From the NCBI GenBank assembly GCA_016872155.1, contig VHBB01000001.1, positions 89,007-153,006 of the forward strand: a stretch of 64,000 bases of DNA. Reading direction: 5' to 3'. The notes below the pieces were generated by a model. It was not told the origin of the DNA. It was given only the letters and a program-made list of their open reading frames with translations, and did no database searches. Of this stretch, positions 43,051 to 51,728 are shown piece by piece (the first letter of the stretch is position 1; each line of letters begins with the position of its first letter). This DNA is from Sphingomonadales bacterium (GTDB lineage Bacteria; Bacteroidota; Bacteroidia; Chitinophagales; Chitinophagaceae). Made by a program: the position numbers and the translations under genes.

Positions 43051-43920
43051 TTAATCGGCGGTAGGGCAACGATAGGTCGAGAGATTGAAGCTAAGTGAAA
43101 GCAGCGCGGTTACGAATTGATCCTTTTGGCGACTTCCGTTGCCTCTTTCGCGGCCGGGCAATCCAATGGGCGCTATCCCCAATTCGCCAGAGCGGTCGCT
43201 GAGCGCCTGCGCCACAGAGATTCCCCCGGGTGGCTTTGGAAAGGCGGCAGCCTCCACATAGGTAGAACTTACATCATCGAGGTAATCAGTATTGGTAAAA
43301 CGATGCAAGATCTCAAATGCAATGTTCATTCTTCCGCCGAGCAATGCATATTTGATTCCGCCCCCAAAGGGTATACTGAGTGCAGTGGGTCCATACATTT
43401 TTCGCTCGGGATACAAGGTACTGTTCTGCCCTTCGGTACCCACCGGCAATTCCCTAAAATAGTAACGCTGGTTCTGCCATTCGGTATAGGGATTATATCC
43501 AAAGACGCCGACACCCAGGGTTATGTACGGTGTAAACGAAGCCCCGGGATCGCCGGGTACGAACCGAAAAAAATTAAAATCGCCCTGTAGCGCTACTTCC
43601 CACACAGCCGAGGTAAAGCCCAGATTGCGCTTTTGCATAACCTCGTTTTGTGTGTTGATGCTATCAGCAAACCCCAATTGCGCGTAGGTCAGCGAGGCTC
43701 TGGCCGCAATGTAGTTTCCCAAATTTTTTCTAAAGAAAATGGTAGCGGACGGGCCTGGACGATTCAACTTGGTCGTCGCATTCAGATCGCCAAAATAATG
43801 CGCCGCCCCTATTCCCACACCGATCTCGGCCGTGGGTTGTTCTCCATACTGCGCATGCAGGGGAGTACAAAGCAAGAAGGTCGTAGCGAAACAAAACAAT
43901 AAACGAAAAAGAATCAACAT
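43051..43920 (-). CDS. DUF6089 family outer-membrane beta-barrel protein
   Basis: A 289-residue exported protein (signal peptide ~1-23). GEQPTAEIGVGIGAAHYFGDLN starts a barrel of alternating strands; FGGGIKYALLGGRMNIAFEI is a typical porin-like hairpin. It sits between nadK and uppS as in many Bacteroidota. Function is unknown; the location suggests a role in envelope assembly. Confidence 0.88.
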   Translation of the reverse strand: MLILFRLLFCFATTFLLCTPLHAQYGEQPTAEIGVGIGAAHYFGDLNATTKLNRPGPSATIFFRKNLGNYIAARASLTYAQLGFADSINTQNEVMQKRNLGFTSAVWEVALQGDFNFFRFVPGDPGASFTPYITLGVGVFGYNPYTEWQNQRYYFRELPVGTEGQNSTLYPERKMYGPTALSIPFGGGIKYALLGGRMNIAFEILHRFTNTDYLDDVSSTYVEAAAFPKPPGGISVAQALSDRSGELGIAPIGLPGRERGNGSRQKDQFVTALLSLSFNLSTYRCPTAD

Positions 43921-43968
43921 ACGGTTCGGTTAGCTATCAAACGAAAAAAATAGGCAAATCGTATGCCG

Positions 43969-44847
43969 TTAGTTACGCTTATCGAGCCCCCAGGTCAGCT
44001 TATTGTGAAGGGTTTGTAAAAAATTATTTTCACTCAGTCGAATCAGGCTCACCGAAAATGCTTCTTTGCGAACGGCCAGCTGCACATCTTTGTGCACGAT
44101 CTCGCGGCGCGCATCGAGCGCACAGATTATTTGGTCGCAGCGGCTTTCGATGGTAAAGGAGATCACGTGATCGTCGGGCACCACAATGGGTCTCGCATTT
44201 AAATTATGCGGAGCCACCGGTGTGATCACAAAACTAGTTGCATCCGGAAATACAATGGGGCCATTGCAACTGAGCGAGTAGCCTGTAGAACCGGTAGGAG
44301 TAGCCACGATCAACCCATCGGCCCAATAGGTATTCAGGAATTCTCCATTCAAATACGTGTGGATCTTGATCATGGACGTTACATCGCGCTTGTGAATCGA
44401 AAATTCATTGAGCCCATAGGGCACTTCGCCAAAGAGAGGAATCGTTGAATCGAGATGGATCAGCGATCGCTTATCTTCTATGTAGGTGCGATCTGCCACG
44501 GCTTTTACGGCCAGATCGATCTGTTCCTTACCAATGCTGGCCAAAAATCCGAGTCGACCAAAGTTGATCCCCATTACTGCGATCTTCTTATTGCGAATAA
44601 GCGTGATCGTATCGAGCAAGGTGCCATCACCCCCCAGACTAACGATAACCTCAATGCCATCGGTCAGGTCGGCGGCCGTAGAAAAAGTCGAGACCTGCTG
44701 GGGCAGCTGAATCTTATCGTTGAGTTGCGCATAAAAAGGAGCATAGACGACCGGCTCGATCTGACGAAGCCTTAAGGCCTCGAAAAAAAGTTGTAGGGGT
44801 AATTGCTGATACTCCTCAAAAACACGGCTGTAAATGGCGACCCTCAT
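43969..44847 (-). CDS. nadK: NAD kinase
   Basis: A 292-residue cytoplasmic kinase producing NADP. The GGDG motif is at residues 72-75 (SLGGDGTLLDT), with NEFSIHK and TPTGSTGYSLS forming the NAD site. It lies 2 bp after the Omp85-like gene and 48 bp before DUF6089, so it is likely in one transcript with them. Confidence 0.96.
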   Translation of the reverse strand: MRVAIYSRVFEEYQQLPLQLFFEALRLRQIEPVVYAPFYAQLNDKIQLPQQVSTFSTAADLTDGIEVIVSLGGDGTLLDTITLIRNKKIAVMGINFGRLGFLASIGKEQIDLAVKAVADRTYIEDKRSLIHLDSTIPLFGEVPYGLNEFSIHKRDVTSMIKIHTYLNGEFLNTYWADGLIVATPTGSTGYSLSCNGPIVFPDATSFVITPVAPHNLNARPIVVPDDHVISFTIESRCDQIICALDARREIVHKDVQLAVRKEAFSVSLIRLSENNFLQTLHNKLTWGLDKRN

Positions 44848-44849
44848 TC

Positions 44850-46370
44850 TCAGAAACTGATATTGCGGTGCAAAAATAGCCCGTTTTGCCCTAACTGGTT
44901 AAAGCTATACTCAAAGCGAAAGGTAATATCGTAGAGCGATAAGAGGTCGATTCCTACGCCGGCAGCGTGTAAAAGTCTGTTGTTAAGTTGATTGAGTCCG
45001 GGCTGTGGATTATGCACATACCCGCCGTTGGCAAAGACGCGGGCAAAGATCCGGACAGGCACGTTCGTTAATCCTTTCTTTCTGCGAATGATCTCCGGAA
45101 CCGGTAACCGCACCTCGCCCAACTCGCGGGTAAGCGAAGACCGCAGATAGCCTCCGGCCACGCCATCGATTACATAGTATTCGTATCCCCGTAAAAAAAT
45201 ATCGCCATACCCTAAAAATCGACGATTGAAAAAAGGCTGTTTAAAAGGAAGTTTGATGCCCGCATAGGCTTGCACCGATAAAAAATAATCGGGACCGACC
45301 TGCCAACTTCGAAAGGCTTCTCCATGCAACTGCCAAACCCGGGTATGCTTGTTCCATCCCCCTTTACTAAATCGAATTCGATAGGCCTGCCCGGTTAGTG
45401 GGTAAGGAATGTAATCGACCTTTTGATACGTAAAGCGATACGAGATCTCCGGAAACTGCACCCGAGTAAGGCCAGCAGAGAAGTAATCGGGATTCATTTG
45501 CGCAATGGTATCGAGGATCTGCTCGGTAAAATAGGTCAGCCCAAATTGATGACGCGCAAATAATTTCTTTCGATAGGTAAGCTCGCCGCCGAAACTAGAG
45601 AATTGTCGAGCGAACTGCACATCGCTTCGCCAGAACATTTGCTTATCATCGATGGTGTTATAGTTGATCTCTTTGGCCTTGGCCTTGTTCATAAAGAATT
45701 GGTAGCCCCAACGAAGCTTTTTATCGAAATAAGGTCGCTCATAACTAACAGAGGCTTGCTGTGTATAGCCGGTAAATAGCCAGACCCTAATGCGGTCGTT
45801 TCTGCCGGTTACATTGTTGTACAAAAGCTTGGCACCATAGTTGACCCTTTTTAAACTGGCATTTTGATCGATGAGCCATTGATTAAAATTGCGATCGATC
45901 AATTTGAAATAAGGAAATGGAAAAAGATACCAGCGCTCGACCACCTGTACGACCACTTCTACGCAATTACCATCGAACTGACCCGCCGACACTTTTACCG
46001 AATGAAAAAGGGTGGTATTCATTAACTGCTGTTGTGCCGTCTCGAACAGATCGGCCAAGGCTTGCAACCCATATGACTGACCGGGGCTAAAGGGAATCTC
46101 GCGGGTAATGATAGCGGCCTTGGTCTTTTTATTACCGGCCACCGTAATAGAGGCAACCAATAATTTAGCGCCGGCAGGCACCATGACCATCTCGGCTTCT
46201 TGCAAAAGGCCATTCGTCGTACGAGTGGTATCGCGCCCTAAGGGTAAGAGCGCTTGTTCTACTGCAGGCGCATCTTGCTGGGCATTACCAGGCAAAACGA
46301 TACCACCACAGAGCAGCAGTAAAAGAAGACAATAGCAGGGACCTTTCACGATAAACGCAAAGTTCAACAT
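44850..46370 (-). CDS. Short Omp85/BamA-like outer-membrane protein
   Basis: A 506-residue exported protein (start chosen at 46370, signal peptide ending near GNAQQ). Residues ~60-140 form one or two POTRA domains (VASITVAGNKKTKAAIITREI), the rest a 16-strand-type barrel with YSFNQLGQNGLFLH near the end. It is far shorter than BamA (912) and resembles the TamA/patatin-associated Omp85 branch in domain count. A possible role is assembly or translocation of a subset of proteins or lipids. It lies between a CBS gene and nadK. Confidence 0.85.
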   Translation of the reverse strand: MLNFAFIVKGPCYCLLLLLLCGGIVLPGNAQQDAPAVEQALLPLGRDTTRTTNGLLQEAEMVMVPAGAKLLVASITVAGNKKTKAAIITREIPFSPGQSYGLQALADLFETAQQQLMNTTLFHSVKVSAGQFDGNCVEVVVQVVERWYLFPFPYFKLIDRNFNQWLIDQNASLKRVNYGAKLLYNNVTGRNDRIRVWLFTGYTQQASVSYERPYFDKKLRWGYQFFMNKAKAKEINYNTIDDKQMFWRSDVQFARQFSSFGGELTYRKKLFARHQFGLTYFTEQILDTIAQMNPDYFSAGLTRVQFPEISYRFTYQKVDYIPYPLTGQAYRIRFSKGGWNKHTRVWQLHGEAFRSWQVGPDYFLSVQAYAGIKLPFKQPFFNRRFLGYGDIFLRGYEYYVIDGVAGGYLRSSLTRELGEVRLPVPEIIRRKKGLTNVPVRIFARVFANGGYVHNPQPGLNQLNNRLLHAAGVGIDLLSLYDITFRFEYSFNQLGQNGLFLHRNISF

Positions 46371-46408
46371 TCCTGCGAAAGATCGGGCATTTGATCGGAA
46401 AAGAACGA

Positions 46409-47071
46409 TCAGATCTTTAAGTAATGCATCAGATGATCGTAATGGCTGCGTAGCTGGTTGGTGTACTGCTCTTCTCCGGCATAGAAACAAACGTTGTAAT
46501 CGTAGCGCTGAAAGGTGGCCACTATGTCGGAGACCTCTGGTTTATTGACCCGTAGGGTAATTTGAATAATCCCCGTTTGCGGATTGTTGTATGTGTTTAA
46601 CTGGGTAACCTGTGCATCGTTGGTCTCAACGAGTTTACTGATCTCGCTAAAGGAATACTGATTGGATTCTCGCTCGAGTACCAATAAGGCGCCCCCTTCT
46701 TGCAAGCCCAGAAAGCGAGACAACTCTTGCAACAGCGAAGGCAAAGTAAGCAGCGCTGTCAATTCCTTGTCTTCTCCCACTACCGGCACTACGGTAAGTT
46801 GCTGTTCGGTAGCCAGGGTAAGCGCTTGTAAAAAATGATGTTCTGCACTAATGGCCGGAGCCGACAGTAAAGGCAGCAGGTGCTGCAAGGTTTCGTCGGA
46901 TGGGGTATGATCGAGCAATTCTTCTTCGCTGACCAGACCCCTGTAGACGCCGGCATCGACCACGGGCAAATGCTCGGCATGATGCTCTTGCATGAGTTGC
47001 AAGGCCGCTGAAACGGTATCGTCGGTCTGCAACCACGGAAGCGAACTAGAAGGAATATCTCGTACCAGCAT
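46409..47071 (-). CDS. CBS-domain protein with C-terminal ACT-like region (AcuB type)
   Basis: A 220-residue cytoplasmic protein. Two CBS motifs span ~1-125 (MLVRDIPSSSLPWL and EDKELTALLTLPSLL), and the last ~75 residues (ITLRVNKPEVSDIVATFQRYDYN) resemble an ACT regulatory fold. CBS pairs sense adenylates, suggesting energy sensing. It commonly precedes nadK in Bacteroidota. No enzyme domain is present. Confidence 0.85.
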   Translation of the reverse strand: MLVRDIPSSSLPWLQTDDTVSAALQLMQEHHAEHLPVVDAGVYRGLVSEEELLDHTPSDETLQHLLPLLSAPAISAEHHFLQALTLATEQQLTVVPVVGEDKELTALLTLPSLLQELSRFLGLQEGGALLVLERESNQYSFSEISKLVETNDAQVTQLNTYNNPQTGIIQITLRVNKPEVSDIVATFQRYDYNVCFYAGEEQYTNQLRSHYDHLMHYLKI

Positions 47072-47130
47072 GTAAGTCGTTATAACAGTAAAGGTAGAGC
47101 GTTATGGCATCCACCCCAATAGATAACCCG

Positions 47131-47895
47131 CTAGGCCGTTTTTAGTTTGGTAAGAAAGGCTTGTAAGATCTTGTTGAACTCTCCGGGCACTTCCATCATG
47201 GGCGCGTGGCCACACTTGTCAATAAAATGCAGCTCACTATTGGGGATCAGCTTATTGAACTCTTGTCCTACAAAAGGCGGAGTGATCGTATCGTTATTAC
47301 CCCAAACCAACAAAGTAGGAACCTGTATTTTATTTAATTCGGCACCAAGATTGTTGCGAATGGCGCTCTTGGCCAGGGCGATGATCTTGATCACCTTTAA
47401 CCGATTGTTGGTTATACTATAGACTTCATCGACCAGTTCTTTGGTAGCGATGGCAGGATCGTAAAAGGTAAGGGCGGTCTTTTTCTTGATGTATTCGTAA
47501 TCGCCGCGACGGGGGTAGCTATCGCCCATTCCGTTTTCAAAAAGTCCGGAACTGCCTGTTAAAATTAGAGAACGGATACGCTCCGGATGTTTGAGCGTAT
47601 AGACCAGCGCCACGTGACCTCCCAGCGAATTCCCCAGCAAATGAACCCCCTTGAGATCTAAGGCCTCTAAGAACTTATGTACGTATTTGGAGAGCCCGCC
47701 CACCGACGTGTGCAATATATCCATATCCAGTAGTGGCAGCAGCGGAACAATGACCTGGTTGTGATTCCGAAAATGCTCTATGAGGCCAGAAAAATTACTC
47801 ATGGCCCCAAAGAGTCCATGCAATAAGACCAGCGGCTCTCCGGTACCTTCTTCTACGTAACGGAATTTATCTTTTTCTCTGATCTCATAATTCAT
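47131..47895 (-). CDS. Alpha/beta hydrolase
   Basis: A 254-residue alpha/beta hydrolase with oxyanion HGLFG (~26-30), nucleophile Ser90 in GNSLGGH, and catalytic His in KCGHAPMMEVP (~235). Asp of the triad is in WGNNDTITPP. It lacks a signal peptide, so it is cytoplasmic. Substrate unknown. Confidence 0.88.
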   Translation of the reverse strand: MNYEIREKDKFRYVEEGTGEPLVLLHGLFGAMSNFSGLIEHFRNHNQVIVPLLPLLDMDILHTSVGGLSKYVHKFLEALDLKGVHLLGNSLGGHVALVYTLKHPERIRSLILTGSSGLFENGMGDSYPRRGDYEYIKKKTALTFYDPAIATKELVDEVYSITNNRLKVIKIIALAKSAIRNNLGAELNKIQVPTLLVWGNNDTITPPFVGQEFNKLIPNSELHFIDKCGHAPMMEVPGEFNKILQAFLTKLKTA

Positions 47896-47971
47896 AGGCG
47901 GGGTGGAATGCTAATTCCTTTGCTAAAATAGTCGTTTTCGCGCAAAGGACCGTTGTTCGACATAGACATCA

Positions 47972-48511
47972 CTACGCAGGAAGTCGAGTACGTACCTCGG
48001 CAAAGAATTGTTGCAGTGCCAAGAACATATCCTTGAACAAGGGAAACAACGAGGCGATCTTTTCGATGGCCCAAGGGCCCAGCTTTAGTAAAAGCTCGAC
48101 CGTCATGGATTCTTGCAAGGTCTTTTCGTTAAACAGTCGCATCGAAGAGAGATAGAATAACACCACACTATACGAAAGCGTAAACAAGGCGGTGTATAAA
48201 AGTACTCCGCCCACCTTATTGGCCCAGCCGAGCGTAACCACTTTGACCGCTTCTTCGATCGCATTGGCCCCCAAGCGAATCAATAGCACCACCGATAGAA
48301 AGACCACCAAAAAAGAAAGTAGGGGAATCCATCCTCCTGCAATCGACGTGTACTGCCGCATATAATCAGCAGCTACCACCGATAACTTAACGGCTGCAAT
48401 CAATCCGACCAGCACGGCTACAAAAGAAAAGACGCCAACGATCAGGCCCCGTTTATAGCCTTTAAATCCGGCCCACAACAATAGCCCTAACCATACCAGA
48501 TCGATTAGCAT
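47972..48511 (-). CDS. cvpA: CvpA family membrane protein
   Basis: A 179-residue protein with four predicted helices (~2-22, 25-45, 62-82, 100-122) and the GFKGYKRGLIVGVFS start of the CvpA family. E. coli CvpA is linked to colicin V export and envelope integrity. It lies 18 bp downstream of the yqeY-type gene. Confidence 0.88.
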   Translation of the reverse strand: MLIDLVWLGLLLWAGFKGYKRGLIVGVFSFVAVLVGLIAAVKLSVVAADYMRQYTSIAGGWIPLLSFLVVFLSVVLLIRLGANAIEEAVKVVTLGWANKVGGVLLYTALFTLSYSVVLFYLSSMRLFNEKTLQESMTVELLLKLGPWAIEKIASLFPLFKDMFLALQQFFAEVRTRLPA

Positions 48512-48529
48512 ACTTTTTTCAGCTATTAA

Positions 48530-48988
48530 TTAGGCGGGCGTCAATAATTCTTTGACAATGGCAGCAATGGCTTTGCCATCGGCCTTACCGGCCAACTCTT
48601 TATTGGCCGCCCCCATTGCCTTTCCCATATCGGCCGGTGTAGCAGCCCCGATACGAGCCAGGATCTCGACAAGTGTGGCTCGCAAGCTCGCCTCATCTAA
48701 TTGGGCAGGCAAAAACTTTTCGATCACGGCGATCTCTTCGATCTCTTTTTGGGCCAGTTCCGGACGCGATTGTTGTTGAAAGATCTCGAGCGAGTCCTTG
48801 CACTGCTTGACCATTTTTTGCAAGAGCTTGATCTCGGCGTCTTGGGTCAATTCGCCGGTAGCCCCCTCGGCGGTCTTTGCCAGCAGTATGGCTGCTTTGA
48901 TAGCCCGAAGACTTCGAAGGGCAGCTTCGTCTTTGGCCAACATGGCCACTTTTAGATCGGCCATGATCTTTTGTTCGAGTGATAACAT
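48530..48988 (-). CDS. GatB/YqeY domain protein
   Basis: A 152-residue helical protein with the YqeY features LRAIKAAI near residue 27 and IEKFLPAQLDE (~90-100), followed by MGKAMG and a C-terminal helix. The domain equals the tRNA-binding tail of GatB, but the free-standing role is unclear. Co-directional with gldC (2-bp gap). Confidence 0.92.
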   Translation of the reverse strand: MLSLEQKIMADLKVAMLAKDEAALRSLRAIKAAILLAKTAEGATGELTQDAEIKLLQKMVKQCKDSLEIFQQQSRPELAQKEIEEIAVIEKFLPAQLDEASLRATLVEILARIGAATPADMGKAMGAANKELAGKADGKAIAAIVKELLTPA

Positions 48989-48990
48989 TG

Positions 48991-49341
48991 TTATTGAGCT
49001 TTATTTTCTTTTAATTGTTTTTCGCGAAAACGCGTATAGAAGTCGCGCGCAAACTGTTTCATCTCATCGACCTGATCGTTGTACTGCGTGGCCCTTCCAT
49101 AGGTATCGGCCATGGTCATCAGGGTTTGGTAAAAAAAATCGGCCATTTCGTCGACCATCATGTCTTGCGTCCACAGATCGATGCGTAGTGCGGCTTTCTC
49201 GGCCGCATCCCAAAAAGCGATCATCATTGCCTTGGCCGCTTGTTTTTTATCGGCTCCCGTATCGGAAGCGCTCCAATGAATGGCGGCAGGAATTTTCTTT
49301 TCGTCGGTCTGTACGTCAATGGTAATGGTAGATAAGGTCAT
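48991..49341 (-). CDS. gldC: Gliding motility protein GldC
   Basis: A 116-residue cytoplasmic protein with the GldC pattern: STITIDVQTDEKKIPAAIHW, then LWTQDMMVDEMADFF and TRFREKQLKENKAQ at the end. It supports gliding in Flavobacterium but is not strictly required. The start at 49341 gives the conserved MTLSTIT. gldB, its usual neighbour, is absent; a glycosyltransferase lies upstream instead. Confidence 0.9.
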   Translation of the reverse strand: MTLSTITIDVQTDEKKIPAAIHWSASDTGADKKQAAKAMMIAFWDAAEKAALRIDLWTQDMMVDEMADFFYQTLMTMADTYGRATQYNDQVDEMKQFARDFYTRFREKQLKENKAQ

Positions 49342-49378
49342 GTGCTGAATTAAGTGAGGCAAAGATAGGCAAGGCTGC

Positions 49379-50377
49379 TTAAGCGCCGGTAGCAGGAGCC
49401 GCTGAGAGCAGTTGTTGTAACCAAGCGCGAAGCGAGGCCGTTACTGCAGCCACATCCCCGGTAGAAAGAAGCTGCTGTCCTTGTCGTATCAACGATAAAC
49501 GGAGCGATTCATCTTTATAGATCTGCATCATAATGGCCGCGAGCGCTTCTTTGGTGGGTTCGGCCGCCAATAATGCAGTGTCTTGCGCTACCGCTGTACG
49601 ATCGGGATCGGGCAGCGTAAGCAACGGAAGTCCCACACACCTTGCCTGAGCGATGGCCAGCAAGTTCGTCCCGGGCGAACCTAATGCCACCAGCGCATAC
49701 GCCGCCCCCGACAGTTGTGCCACTTGTTCGGATGCGATCGATCCGGTAATCACAAGTGCGTTTCGATATTTATAATGCTCGATCTTTTTAGCCAATGATG
49801 GATAATGGGTCGATAGCGCAAAGGGAAGTACCAGTTTTAATCCGCTCTGTTGTCGATTTTTGAAAAGTGAAAATGCCTGTAACAGCAGGGTAAGTTGATC
49901 GGCTGAGGCGTACGAGCCGGTCAACATAAAGTACTCTCTGCCAAAAGACCACTGTTCTTTGATCGCGTGCTTTTCGTCGGTGCTCAATAGTTTGTATGCT
50001 GCAGAGACCAACGGGGCAAATAAAGTCTCTGTACGACCAACGACCAGGCCGGCCTTGGCCGTAACCCGGGCCTGTTTGCAGCGCACCCATGCAGGTGTTC
50101 GGGGCGCTGCGGTAATAAGGAGGTCGGGTGTAAAGGCAAACAACTTTTGCGTTAAGACAATATCGGACCAAAAGGGAAAAAGGGAATAACGGGGTGGCAG
50201 TACGATGCTTTTTAAAGGCGCTTTCAAAAAAGGATCGGGGTCGCCAGGCAATGGATGTTCGCTGAGTACAAGATAGTGGTCGTCTGGGTATTGTAAGGCC
50301 AAGTGCCGCGCCCACGATAGGGCCATGGCGGCTACCGCGTCGGTTAGCGGATCGGTTATGTAAAAAGCCACGCGCAT
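49379..50377 (-). CDS. Glycosyltransferase-like protein (GT-B fold)
   Basis: A 332-residue protein resembling GT4-type glycosyltransferases: an N-terminal half starting MRVAFYITDPL and a C-terminal half with LVALGSPGTNLLAIAQARCVGLPLL, which holds the sugar-nucleotide position. No transmembrane segment is seen. The specificity is unknown. ATG 50377 is chosen; an exact -7 box lies 6 nt upstream, and the alternative TTG lies inside it. Confidence 0.75.
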   Translation of the reverse strand: MRVAFYITDPLTDAVAAMALSWARHLALQYPDDHYLVLSEHPLPGDPDPFLKAPLKSIVLPPRYSLFPFWSDIVLTQKLFAFTPDLLITAAPRTPAWVRCKQARVTAKAGLVVGRTETLFAPLVSAAYKLLSTDEKHAIKEQWSFGREYFMLTGSYASADQLTLLLQAFSLFKNRQQSGLKLVLPFALSTHYPSLAKKIEHYKYRNALVITGSIASEQVAQLSGAAYALVALGSPGTNLLAIAQARCVGLPLLTLPDPDRTAVAQDTALLAAEPTKEALAAIMMQIYKDESLRLSLIRQGQQLLSTGDVAAVTASLRAWLQQLLSAAPATGA

Positions 50378-50383
50378 CGAACG

Positions 50384-50391
50384 CAAAGGTA
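50384..50391 (-). promoter_or_regulatory. -7 box of the glycosyltransferase gene
   Basis: Minus strand TACCTTTG, exact, 6 nt before ATG 50377; it faces away from the DUF4290 promoter 40 nt further on. Confidence 0.55.
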
Positions 50392-50431
50392 GGGCCTGCC
50401 GAAGGCAGTTGTCTACGAAGATGGTCTTTCT

Positions 50432-50439
50432 TACCTTTG
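50432..50439 (+). promoter_or_regulatory. -7 box of the DUF4290 gene
   Basis: TACCTTTG, exact, with GTTG about 20 nt upstream, and only 6 nt before ATG 50446. Confidence 0.6.
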
Positions 50440-50445
50440 TAAGCT

Positions 50446-51123
50446 ATGGAAGCGCAGAAAATGGAGTACAACACGACCCGCAATCATTTGATCATGCGAG
50501 AATATGGTCGTCATGTGCAACGGATGATCGAGCAAGTGCAGCAGATCGAAGATCCCAAAGAACGGCAGCGCAATGCACAGGCCGTGATCGAGCTGATGGG
50601 ATTTTTTAATCCGCAGTTAAAGAACATGGAGGACTTCAGACATAAGCTTTGGGATCATCTTTTTTTGATCGCCGATTTTAAACTCGACGTGGAATCACCC
50701 TATCCCATTCCCACCCGCGAGACGCTCAAGGCCAAACCCAAATCGCTGTCTTATCCCAAACGGTACCCCCGCTATTCTCACCTCGGAAAAAATCTTGAAC
50801 TCGTTATTCATAAGGCGCTCGACGAAGAGCAACCCGATAAAAAACTGGGCTTTGCCAATGCCATTGCCTACTACATGAAGCTGGCCTATAACAATTGGCA
50901 CAAAGAACTCGTGTACGACGATGCCATTCAAAGCGAGCTCAACACCATCACCGATGGTCAGCTGACCTTTACCAACACCCCTTATATCAAGGCCTATCGT
51001 CCCCAGCAAGAAGGACGCGACATGGGCAGAGGGGGCTATGGAAAAGGCAGAGGAAAGTACCGCCCCGGCAATGGCCGAAGAGACAATCGCCCCGGTGGTA
51101 ACTTTAAGAAAAAACGTTATTGA
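50446..51123 (+). CDS. DUF4290 family protein
   Basis: A 225-residue protein matching the DUF4290 family: EYNTTRNHLIMREYGRHVQ near the start, LKNMEDFRHKLWDHLF (~58-73) and AYYMKLAYNNWHKE (~150). The last ~35 residues are a Gly/Arg-rich low-complexity tail (GRGGYGKGRGKYRPG), often an RNA-binding feature. Function is unknown. gmk follows after 24 bp. Confidence 0.9.
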   Translation: MEAQKMEYNTTRNHLIMREYGRHVQRMIEQVQQIEDPKERQRNAQAVIELMGFFNPQLKNMEDFRHKLWDHLFLIADFKLDVESPYPIPTRETLKAKPKSLSYPKRYPRYSHLGKNLELVIHKALDEEQPDKKLGFANAIAYYMKLAYNNWHKELVYDDAIQSELNTITDGQLTFTNTPYIKAYRPQQEGRDMGRGGYGKGRGKYRPGNGRRDNRPGGNFKKKRY

Positions 51124-51147
51124 TCTTCGCTTACTGAAGATCCTTTT

Positions 51148-51723
51148 ATGTCTTTGCTGCCCCATAAGCTGATTATTATTGCGGCTCCCTCGGGTGCCGG
51201 TAAAACTTCGATCGTAAAGCACCTGCTATCCGCCCTGCCCGATCAGTTGGGATTTTCTGTTTCTTGTGCCACGCGCACGCCACGAACCCAAGAGACCGAT
51301 GGGGTCGATTATTATTTTATTACGGCTGATGCGTTTACCCAGCGGGTCGCTGCCGGCGAATTCGTCGAATGGGAAATGGTCTACGAAGGAAAATACTATG
51401 GCACACTCCGAAGCGAATTGGAGCGAATCTGGCAGTTGCAACAAACGCCCTTACTTGATATCGATGTAAAAGGTGGGCTAAAAATTAAAGCGCAGTATCC
51501 GCAAAGCCTGTCTGTGTTTATTGAGCCGCCCTCGCTAGCGGTACTTCGCGAACGGTTGGCCGCCCGTGGAACCGAAACGGAGGCCTCGTTGCAAGTGCGC
51601 CTCGACAAAGCCAGCGAAGAGTGCAGCTATCGCGACCGGTTCGATCATGTCATTATCAACGATCAGCTGGGCGTTGCCTGTGCCCAGGCACTGCAATTGG
51701 TACAGGACTATCTATCGAAGTAA
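51148..51723 (+). CDS. gmk: Guanylate kinase
   Basis: A 191-residue GMP kinase with P-loop APSGAGKTS (10-18), GMP-binding SCATRTPR (~38-45) and DGVDYYF. The LID region shows RDRFDHVIIND. nadD follows gmk in many relatives; here a CorC-like gene follows 5 bp later. Confidence 0.96.
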   Translation: MSLLPHKLIIIAAPSGAGKTSIVKHLLSALPDQLGFSVSCATRTPRTQETDGVDYYFITADAFTQRVAAGEFVEWEMVYEGKYYGTLRSELERIWQLQQTPLLDIDVKGGLKIKAQYPQSLSVFIEPPSLAVLRERLAARGTETEASLQVRLDKASEECSYRDRFDHVIINDQLGVACAQALQLVQDYLSK

Positions 51724-51728
51724 TCATA

